From Pseudorhodoplanes sp. (GTDB lineage: Bacteria; Pseudomonadota; Alphaproteobacteria; Rhizobiales; Xanthobacteraceae), in the NCBI GenBank assembly GCA_008933495.1, contig WBUW01000212.1, forward strand, positions 1 through 5,999: a DNA stretch of 5,999 bases, in the 5' to 3' direction. Below the pieces are notes generated by a model. It was not told the DNA's origin. It did no database searches and saw nothing but the letters and a program-made list of their open reading frames with translations. This document shows, in pieces, positions 1 through 4,551 of the stretch. Positions within the stretch are counted from its first letter, which is position 1. Every line of letters starts with the position of its first letter. The position numbers and the translations under genes were made by a program.

Positions 1-586
1 CGTCGGCGAGGAATTCTTCTTCGCGATGGCGCGGCTGTTCGTGCCGGCGCATCCGCCGCGCTCGAAAATCCTGCGCGAATACGGCGACGATTTCCCCGCC
101 TTTATCGCCGCCTTCGCGCCGGCGGCGCCGCTCGCCTATCTGCCCGATGTCGCGCGCCTGGAAGCCGCGCGCACGCGCGCCTATCACGCCGCCGACGCCG
201 TGCCGCTCGATCCGGCCGCGTTCGCGACCCTCGCGCCCGACCGGCTTGCGGCGCTGCGCCTGCGGTTGCATCCCTCGATGCAGCTCGTGCGCTCGCGCTA
301 TCCGATCGTCACCATCTGGGCGATGAATTCAGGCGCGTGCGCGCTCGGGCCGGTCGACGAGGGCATCGCTGAGGACGCGCTGGTCGTGCGCCCGCATCTC
401 GACGTCTTCGTGCACGCCGTGCCGCCGGGCGGCGCGGTTTTCATCCGCGCGCTCGGTGATGGTGCCGCGCTCGACGCGGCGGCCGAGACCGCGCTTGCGC
501 AGGCGGCGGGCTTCGATCTCACCGCAAACCTCGCCCTTCTGCTGCAATCCGGCCTCATCGCCGGAACGGATCCAACCCTCGCCTGA
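1..586 (+). CDS. DUF2063 / HvfC-BufC family protein, 5' partial
   Basis: The frame is open from the left edge (first complete codon at base 2) to TGA at 584-586, giving 194 visible residues. It reads VGEEFFFAMARLFVPAHPPR and continues, so the ATG at 26 is an internal Met and the true start lies upstream, probably some 60-70 codons away. The opening segment (GEEFF..MAR.F...HPPRS..L.EYG..FP.F...F.PA..L.YL.DVARLE..R..AYHAADA) is the signature end of the DUF2063 domain. The remainder (RLHPS, RSRYP, W.MN, then FDL...LALLLQSGLI) fits the C-terminal winged-helix-like half of HvfC/BufC proteins. Known for the family: these proteins accompany DUF692/MNIO enzymes and DUF2282-type precursor peptides in copper- or gold-responsive operons, probably helping peptide modification. 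Inferred here: one of the last genes of such an operon. The next gene, doxX-like, starts 3 bases after the stop, which suggests translational coupling. No catalytic residue can be named. Family confidence is high; exact role is not. Confidence 0.88.
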   Translation, partial: VGEEFFFAMARLFVPAHPPRSKILREYGDDFPAFIAAFAPAAPLAYLPDVARLEAARTRAYHAADAVPLDPAAFATLAPDRLAALRLRLHPSMQLVRSRYPIVTIWAMNSGACALGPVDEGIAEDALVVRPHLDVFVHAVPPGGAVFIRALGDGAALDAAAETALAQAAGFDLTANLALLLQSGLIAGTDPTLA

Positions 587-589
587 CGG

Positions 590-1096
590 ATGCCCGCCAT
601 GATCGACACGACCACCGACACGACCCACTACACAACCCTTGCCGCCCGCCGGCAAACCGGCCTGCCCGCTCTCGCCGCCCGCCTGATCGCGCTGTTCGAA
701 TGCATCCCCTATTGGTTCATCGCGCTCGTTACCCGTCTCTCGATCGCCGGCGTGTTCTGGCGCTCGGGCCAGACCAAGCTCGAGGGCTGGCGCGTATCGG
801 ATACCGCGATCGACCTGTTTCGCGACGAATACCGGCTGCCGCTGGTCGACCCCGTCGTAGCCGCCTGGCTTGCGACCCTCGCCGAGCATCTGTTCCCGGC
901 CTTGCTTGTGGTCGGCCTGGCGACGCGCTTCTCGGCGCTCGCGCTCCTGATCATGACGCTGGTGATCGAGATTTTCGTCTATCCCGACGCCTGGCCCACG
1001 CACGGCACCTGGGCGGCCTGCTTCCTGATCCTGATGGCGAAGGGTCCGGGCGGCGTCTCGCTCGATCACCTGATCGCCGGGCGCACCGGGCGCTGA
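590..1096 (+). CDS. DoxX family integral membrane protein
   Basis: A 168-residue protein from the ATG at 590; an in-frame ATG at 599 is an equally possible start, and neither has a strong Shine-Dalgarno. After a polar N-terminus of about 35 residues come four hydrophobic segments at roughly 38-57, 88-111, 113-131 and 138-152. Family-typical sequence is plain: RLSIAGVFWRSGQTKLEGW (49-67), AEHLFPALLVVGLATRFSAL (98-117) and IFVYPDAWPTHGTW (128-141). The length is normal for DoxX. DoxX proteins are small four-helix inner-membrane proteins, some linked to quinone or thiosulfate redox and others to metal-stress operons. The 3-base gap after the DUF2063 gene matches the known bufferin / gold-induced gene layout, where a DoxX protein closes the operon, so a role in the envelope response to metal stress is inferred. 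Its last 31 bases overlap the 3' end of the convergent marR gene. Family assignment is secure; function is not. Confidence 0.9.
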   Translation: MPAMIDTTTDTTHYTTLAARRQTGLPALAARLIALFECIPYWFIALVTRLSIAGVFWRSGQTKLEGWRVSDTAIDLFRDEYRLPLVDPVVAAWLATLAEHLFPALLVVGLATRFSALALLIMTLVIEIFVYPDAWPTHGTWAACFLILMAKGPGGVSLDHLIAGRTGR

Positions 1097-1590
1097 GCCT
1101 GCCGGCGGCGCGCGCCTGCGGGTGCGCGCTTTTGTGCCTTCACGTCGTAGTGTGCGACGTTGTCGTACATCCGTCGCAGGATGGCTTTGAATTTCGCAAG
1201 ATCGGCCTTCGACACGCCACGGAACAGCGCGCTCTCGACCGACACCATCATCGGCACGAGTTCGTCGACAATCTCGCGCCCGGCCTTGGTCAGCCGCACC
1301 GTCACCTCGCGGTTGCTGGTGTTCGAGCGCGTGCGCGTGACCAGCCCGCGCCGCACGCCGGCCGAGATCAGGCGCGAGACGGTCGGCGCGTCGAGACTGG
1401 TGGCCGCCGACAGATCGACCTGCCGCAATTCGCCGCGATGCGCCAGCACCGCCAGCACCCGCCACATCGGAATCGTGAGCTGGGAATCGGCGAGCCCGCC
1501 CTCGGTGGCGCGCGCAACGATCGCCACGCCCACCCGGTTGATCAGGAAGGGAAGCCGCTGGCTCAGATCGTAGACGGGTTTCGAAGGCAC
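1066..1590 (-). CDS. MarR family transcriptional regulator
   Basis: The frame is open from an ATG at 1782, but the first 64 residues of that version look like translated promoter DNA. The GTG at 1590 gives 174 residues starting PSKPVYDLSQRLPFLINRVG, as MarR proteins normally begin, so I chose it; no strong Shine-Dalgarno decides the matter. The winged helix-turn-helix spans about residues 42-105: IPMWRVLAVLAHRGELRQVDL, recognition helix DAPTVSRLISAGVRRG (67-82), and a wing with SNREVTVRLTKAGRE (92-106). Flanking helices supply the dimer interface. The tail after residue 150 is Arg/Ala/Gln-rich and probably disordered. MarR proteins are dimeric repressors released by small aromatic or oxidant ligands. 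The gene is divergent from the flavin reductase / luciferase-like pair, so it most likely controls that pair and perhaps itself. It converges on the doxX-like gene with a 31-base overlap. The family is clear; the ligand is unknown. Confidence 0.88.
   Translation of the reverse strand: MPSKPVYDLSQRLPFLINRVGVAIVARATEGGLADSQLTIPMWRVLAVLAHRGELRQVDLSAATSLDAPTVSRLISAGVRRGLVTRTRSNTSNREVTVRLTKAGREIVDELVPMMVSVESALFRGVSKADLAKFKAILRRMYDNVAHYDVKAQKRAPAGARRRQAQRPVRPAIR
1108..1133 (+). terminator. Possible terminator after the doxX-like gene
   Basis: A GCGCGC stem (1110-1115 with 1124-1129), an 8-base loop and a following TTTT (1130-1133) lie 14 bases past the doxX stop. This fits a weak Rho-independent terminator on the plus strand. 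It sits inside the 3' end of the opposing marR coding region, and GC-rich sequence makes such stems by chance, so support is modest. Confidence 0.4.
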
Positions 1591-1620
1591 GGCGACGGCG
1601 GTCCCGGGATGCGCACCGCC

Positions 1621-1650
1621 TATATCGGCGCGGCGCCGCCGGCCTGTCAA
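1621..1650 (-). promoter_or_regulatory. Candidate promoter for marR
   Basis: On the minus strand TTGACA (1650-1645, perfect -35) is followed after 18 bases by GATATA (1626-1621, half-matching -10). Transcription would start near 1613, leaving a leader of roughly 23 bases before the GTG at 1590. This supports the short MarR start. It is an inspection-based call and not confirmed. Confidence 0.45.
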
Positions 1651-1729
1651 TTCGCCTGGCGGCCGGGCCGGAAACGACCGCGCGGGCAACGGCTTGCCGC
1701 ATCCGCACAGCAGTCGGCCCGGTCCTGCA

Positions 1730-1758
1730 TTTACAACAGTTATATTTACAAGTATTGT
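1730..1758 (+). promoter_or_regulatory. Candidate promoter for the reductase/oxygenase genes
   Basis: TTTACA (1730-1735) and TATTGT (1753-1758) are separated by 17 bases, acceptable sigma-70 spacing, with transcription expected near 1765 and a leader of about 38 bases to the ATG at 1803. The stretch 1728-1770 is strikingly AT-rich for this genome. Two copies of TTTACAA, starting at 1730 and 1745, give a 15-base direct repeat inside it. Confidence 0.5.
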
Positions 1759-1766
1759 ATCGACAA
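1739..1766 (-). promoter_or_regulatory. Second candidate marR promoter, overlapping the operator
   Basis: Minus-strand TTGTCG (1766-1761) and TATAAC (1744-1739, five of six consensus bases) are 16 bases apart. It overlaps both the plus-strand promoter candidate and the inverted repeats. It would give a long leader of about 140 bases to the GTG at 1590. It is an alternative to, or additional to, the promoter at 1621-1650. Confidence 0.35.
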
Positions 1767-1770
1767 CAAT
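1747..1770. promoter_or_regulatory. Probable MarR operator
   Basis: Two overlapping inverted repeats are present: TACAA-GTA-TTGTA (1747-1759, perfect 5-base arms) and ATTGT-N7-ACAAT (1754-1770, perfect 5-base arms over 17 bases). MarR dimers typically bind palindromes of about 16-20 bases lying over the -35/-10 of the genes they repress. These sites cover the -10 of the plus-strand promoter candidate. Binding by the adjacent MarR protein is inferred. Confidence 0.5.
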
Positions 1771-1802
1771 CAGGCGCAGCACACGACAAAAGGATGCGTC
1801 GC

Positions 1803-2315
1803 ATGGGAGAACGCTTCGAGGCCGATTTCCGCAAAGCCATGCGCCGGCTGGCGAGCGCGGTGACCGTCATCACCGCCGCGCACGCCGGCCGCCGCCACGG
1901 CATGACCGCGACCGCCGTCACCTCGGTGTCGAGCGCCCCGCCCTCGCTGCTCGCCTGCATCAACCGCGCGGCCGGCCTGCACGATCCGCTTGTGGCAAGC
2001 GGCCGCTTCTGCATCAACATCCTCTATGCCGACCAGAGCGAGATCGCCGAAGCCTTCGGCGGCAAGCTGCCCAACGATGAACGCTTCTCGGTCGGCGCAT
2101 GGGCGGCAAGCGCCGGCGGCCTGCCGTTCCTGCGCGAGGCGCAGGCCAGCATTTTCTGCGACCTCGATCTGGTGACGCCGTACGGCACGCACAGCGTCGT
2201 GATCGGCCGCATCAGCGACATCCTGGTCGCCGGCCATGTCGCCCCGCTGCTTTATCAGGACGGCCGCTATACCGTCGGCCTCGGCGACGGCATCGACTGG
2301 GTGGTGCCGATCTGA
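1803..2315 (+). CDS. Flavin reductase (NAD(P)H:flavin oxidoreductase-like)
   Basis: A 170-residue protein of the HpaC/ActVB-type flavin reductase family. The ATG at 1803 is preferred: AAAAGGA at 1788-1794 sits 8 bases upstream, whereas the in-frame ATG at 1794 overlaps that motif and the one at 1755 lies in the promoter. The family core is visible: FRKAMRRLASAVTVITA (9-25), the FMN-contact segment GMTATAVTSVSSAPPSLL (33-50) followed by ACIN, FCINIL (69-74), and a C-terminal IGRISDI...LLYQDGRY (134-156). Members use NAD(P)H to reduce free FMN or FAD, which is handed to a separate monooxygenase. The luciferase-like oxygenase gene follows on the same strand 152 bases downstream, so this is most likely its reductase partner. 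The divergent MarR gene and the shared operator suggest ligand-induced expression. The preference for FMN or FAD cannot be read from sequence alone. The length is normal and nothing appears broken. Confidence 0.9.
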   Translation: MGERFEADFRKAMRRLASAVTVITAAHAGRRHGMTATAVTSVSSAPPSLLACINRAAGLHDPLVASGRFCINILYADQSEIAEAFGGKLPNDERFSVGAWAASAGGLPFLREAQASIFCDLDLVTPYGTHSVVIGRISDILVAGHVAPLLYQDGRYTVGLGDGIDWVVPI

Positions 2316-2325
2316 GGAAAGAAAG

Positions 2326-2454
2326 ATGGAACGTCGTCCCCGACGCCCCGCATCGCGATGCTGCGCCGCTGATCCGGGACCGCAACAAGGCAAGACCATG
2401 CAGCGATCCCGGGCCGGCAGCGCACCATGTCGCGCTGCGCTGCGCCCGGGATGA
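2326..2454 (+). other. Small open frame with good ribosome site, probably not a gene
   Basis: Immediately after the reductase stop, AGGAAAGAAAG leads into ATG at 2326, opening a 42-codon frame ending at TGA 2452-2454. The product would be Arg/Ala/Pro/Cys-rich, and its second half is simply the translated palindromic repeat. I read it as a vestigial or fortuitous start signal; a leader peptide for the downstream gene is a weaker possibility. Confidence 0.25.
2406..2452. repeat. Palindromic intergenic repeat between reductase and oxygenase genes
   Basis: ATCCCGGGC (2406-2414) pairs perfectly with GCCCGGGAT (2444-2452), and inside it GCAGCGC (2417-2423) pairs with GCGCTGC (2437-2443). The result is a 16-base-pair stem with a 2-base bulge and a 13-base loop. 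The sequence ends in GATGACAG and strongly resembles multicopy intergenic palindromes of Bradyrhizobium and relatives; that match is from memory. There is no T-tract, so it is not a classic terminator. In mRNA it would form a very stable hairpin 15 bases before the oxygenase start, which could block 3' decay or limit readthrough. Confidence 0.7.
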
Positions 2455-2467
2455 CAGGGAGGACAAA

Positions 2468-3547
2468 ATGGAATTCGGCTATTTCACGCTTTCCGACAAT
2501 CACTACGAGAACAACACGCGCGCGCCCAACCGCTTCGTCGAGGACATCACCAGCGAGGCGCTCTATGCCGACCAGCTCGGCATGCACTCGGCCTGGATCG
2601 GCGAGCACCATTTCAATTCGCTCGGCGTGCTCTCCTGTCCCGACCTCGTCTTGACCTATATCGCCGCGCGCACCAAGCATATCCGGCTGGCGCCGGCGGT
2701 CACCGTGCTGCCGCTGCATCATCCGATCCGCGTCGCCGAGCAATGGGCGACGCTCGACCTGCTCTCCAACGGCCGCGTCGATTTCGCCGCCGGCCGCGGC
2801 TACGACCGGCGCGAATACCTGCCCTTCGGCATCTCGTTCGAGGACAACCAGTCGATCTTCGACGAGGGCCTCGAAGTCGTGCGCAAATTGTGGGCGGCGG
2901 AAGGCAGGCGCCTCGACCACAAGGGCAGGCATTATCAGTTCGCGGACGTACGCATCACCCCGCAGCCGGTGCAAAAGCCGATCCCGACCTATGTCGCCTC
3001 CTTCTCCAAGCCCTCGATCGAGCTGGCCGCGCGGCTCGGCTGCGGGCTGATCGTGGCGCCGTTCGCCGCCGCCATGAGCTTCGGCGGGCTCAAGCAGGTC
3101 GCCGACCTCTATCACGAGACCTGCGCCAAGTACGGCAACAAGCCCGGCCGGCTGATGTGCTCCTACTTCACCCATTTCGCCGACAACAAGGAGCAGGAGG
3201 ACGCCCAGCGCGCGCGCCAGATCCGCTACTACAAGGAGTGCGTGATCCCCGCTTTCCCCGGCGATCCGCGCACCGCGCCGCCGAGCTACCGCTATTTCAT
3301 CGAAATGGTCGACCGCCTGCAGAAGGTGAAGCCGGAGGACCTGACCGAGAATTCCGTGCTGGTCGGTTCGCCCGCACGCATCGCCGACACGCTGAAGAAG
3401 GTCGAAGCGGCCGGCTTCGCGGAAGTGATCCTCTATTTCAATGTCGGGCTGAAGCCGCACACGCAAGTCAAGGAAGAGATGGACCGCTTCATGCGCGAGG
3501 TGGCGCCGCATTTCGAGGGCCGGCACAAGGCGCGCCGCGCCGCCTGA
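2468..3547 (+). CDS. LLM class (luciferase-like) flavin-dependent oxidoreductase
   Basis: A 359-residue protein with the usual length and (beta/alpha)8 barrel pattern of bacterial luciferase-like monooxygenases. The ATG at 2468 is clear: AGGGAGGA at 2456-2463 lies 4 bases upstream, and MEFGYFTLSD is a typical first strand. Family landmarks: ALYADQLGMHSAWIGEHHF (31-49), LAPAVTVLPLHHPIRVAEQW (74-93) and DLLSNGRVDFAAGRGY (97-112), which help build the flavin pocket, then ITPQPVQKPIPTYV (163-176) and VGSPARIADTL (299-309). Such enzymes use reduced FMN, or F420 in some branches, to oxygenate or oxidise a substrate. The flavin reductase gene just upstream argues for free reduced FMN. Only the palindromic repeat lies between the two genes, so they are probably co-transcribed, with output modulated at the hairpin. 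Substrate cannot be predicted: relatives act on alkanes, terpenes, sulfonates and other compounds. Class is near certain; reaction unknown. Confidence 0.93.
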   Translation: MEFGYFTLSDNHYENNTRAPNRFVEDITSEALYADQLGMHSAWIGEHHFNSLGVLSCPDLVLTYIAARTKHIRLAPAVTVLPLHHPIRVAEQWATLDLLSNGRVDFAAGRGYDRREYLPFGISFEDNQSIFDEGLEVVRKLWAAEGRRLDHKGRHYQFADVRITPQPVQKPIPTYVASFSKPSIELAARLGCGLIVAPFAAAMSFGGLKQVADLYHETCAKYGNKPGRLMCSYFTHFADNKEQEDAQRARQIRYYKECVIPAFPGDPRTAPPSYRYFIEMVDRLQKVKPEDLTENSVLVGSPARIADTLKKVEAAGFAEVILYFNVGLKPHTQVKEEMDRFMREVAPHFEGRHKARRAA

Positions 3548-3570
3548 ACCGGCGCGCCGGGCGGCGGCGT
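3536..3570. terminator. GC-rich palindromic sequence between convergent genes
   Basis: Only 30 bases separate the oxygenase stop from the end of the convergent CBS gene. They include a perfect 12-base palindrome CCGGCGCGCCGG (3549-3560), enclosed by CGCCGCC (3538-3544) and GGCGGCG (3560-3566), which can pair. It could slow polymerase from both directions, but no U-tract follows on either strand, so intrinsic termination is doubtful. Confidence 0.25.
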
Positions 3571-3577
3571 CCCGCGC

Positions 3578-4300
3578 TCAGCCGCCGGCGCGGTCCTCGT
3601 CGGATTCGATCACCATGTCGCTCACCGGCTCGATCCAGACCATGTGATCGCGCACCCCCTTCACGCCCGCGACATTCTCGGCGAGCACGTGCAAGGCGCG
3701 GCGCTGGCGCTCGTCGAATACGCTGCCGGTAAAGGTGACGATGCCCTCGCGCACGAGCACATCGATGGTGGCGCGCGGGGTCCATGGCAGGCTGTTGAGC
3801 GCGGTCACGATCCGCGCGCGGATATCGGTGTCGCTGGCGGCCGCCGGCGCAAGCTCGCGCGACAGGCTCGCCAAGGCGCGGATCAGGTTGGCGCGGGTGA
3901 TGATCCCGGCGAGCCGCCCGGCGCACACGACCGGAACGCGCTTGATGTGATAGCGCTCCATCAGCATCACGACGTCGTCGAGCGGGGTGTCCTCGGCGAC
4001 GCTGCGCACCTCCGCGGTCATGATTTCGCCGACCTTGCGGCCGCTGGCGCGGACATATTGCTCGGCGAGCGCGCCGGGGCCCATGAGAAACTCGATCCAG
4101 CGCGGCTGCCGGTGCTGCGTGCCGAGTTCGGCGCGGCGCAGGAAATCGCCTTCCGAGACGATCCCGACCAGTTGCCCGGCCCGGTCGACCACCGGCAGGC
4201 CGCTGATATTCTTCTCAATCATCAGCCGCAGCGCCGCCTCCACCGTCGCGTCCGGCTCGATGGAAATCACGACCGGGGACATGACATCGCGGGCTTTCAT
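3578..4300 (-). CDS. CBS-CBS-BON domain protein
   Basis: A 240-residue soluble protein with no signal peptide. CBS motif 1 covers about 1-57 (KARDVMSPVVISIEPDATVE, then NISGLPVVDRAGQLVGIVSE and GDFLRR). A linker of about 30 residues, rich in Arg and Gln, follows. CBS motif 2 covers about 87-145 (VGEIMTAEVRSVAEDTPLDD, then HIKRVPVVCAGRLAGIITRA). A BON domain follows at about 158-224 (DIRARIVTAL, then IDVLVREGIVTFTGSVFDE and ALHVLAENVAGVKGVRDHM). Paired CBS motifs form a Bateman module that senses adenine nucleotides. BON domains bind phospholipid or other hydrophobic ligands and are more usual in envelope proteins, so its site of action is open. The architecture is common in Hyphomicrobiales, often in stress loci. 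The ATG at 4300 begins right at the CBS motif; its Shine-Dalgarno is weak. It converges on the oxygenase gene with 30 bases between, and the permease gene behind it is 245 bases away, so it is probably its own unit. Target process unknown. Confidence 0.92.
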   Translation of the reverse strand: MKARDVMSPVVISIEPDATVEAALRLMIEKNISGLPVVDRAGQLVGIVSEGDFLRRAELGTQHRQPRWIEFLMGPGALAEQYVRASGRKVGEIMTAEVRSVAEDTPLDDVVMLMERYHIKRVPVVCAGRLAGIITRANLIRALASLSRELAPAAASDTDIRARIVTALNSLPWTPRATIDVLVREGIVTFTGSVFDERQRRALHVLAENVAGVKGVRDHMVWIEPVSDMVIESDEDRAGG

Positions 4301-4324
4301 GCGGCGGCTCGCTGGCTTTCAGGG

Positions 4325-4351
4325 CGATCGCGACCGACGCGCCGATCGCGA
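4325..4351. repeat. Direct repeat CGATCGCGA upstream of the CBS-BON gene
   Basis: CGATCGCGA occurs at 4325-4333 and again at 4343-4351, an 18-base period, 24-50 bases before the CBS-BON start on its leader side. The spacing of nearly two helical turns would suit a regulator, but CGATCG is frequent in this GC-rich sequence (also within the permease gene near 4768 and 4913), so chance is likely. The surrounding region 4301-4449 holds no gene that I can support. I could not find a convincing promoter in it, although it should contain the CBS-BON one. Confidence 0.3.
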
Positions 4352-4449
4352 TTCACGATCTTTCATAAACAATCAGCATGTCCGGCGAATTGCGATGGAT
4401 CAAGCGGTTGTCCGCGAATTCCGCGCGTCGTTCCGGCCGCGCGCCAAAA

Positions 4450-4551
4450 GCATGATCCGGAAAAGTGCGAAGCGGCTTTCGGAAAAGATCATGCGCGGAC
4501 AACGCGCAAAAGCGGGATGCCGATTCGAGGGCAAGTCATCACATTTTAGAG
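4450..4551 (+). repeat. Hyphomicrobiales-type intergenic repeat, copy 1
   Basis: A 102-base element. Its head is a 45-base imperfect palindrome (GCATGATC at 4450-4457 against GATCATGC at 4487-4494), and its tail ends TTAGAG (4546-4551). It aligns without gaps to copy 2 (5819-5920, opposite strand) at 85 of 102 positions by my hand count. The head motif GCATGATCCGGAAAAGTGCG is one I recognise as very abundant in Bradyrhizobium, Mesorhizobium and relatives. The tail overlaps the permease gene: TAA of that gene is the complement of 4546-4548. The tail is the more degraded part, as the second palindrome is barely recognisable. Confidence 0.85.

Noticed and set aside
700..1863. 387-codon plus-strand open frame across doxX, marR and the control region
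   Set aside because: It runs through the AT-rich operator and two supported genes in other frames and has no recognisable domain.
329..2020. 563-codon open frame on the minus strand
   Set aside because: It crosses the DUF2063, DoxX, MarR and reductase genes in a non-coding frame; its product is Arg/Ala-rich low-complexity sequence with no domain. High GC removes stop codons from shadow frames.
2099..2467. N-terminal extension of the oxygenase frame upstream of ATG 2468
   Set aside because: The frame is open but the residues are translated reductase gene and palindrome in the wrong frame; the ribosome site and family N-terminus fix the start at 2468.
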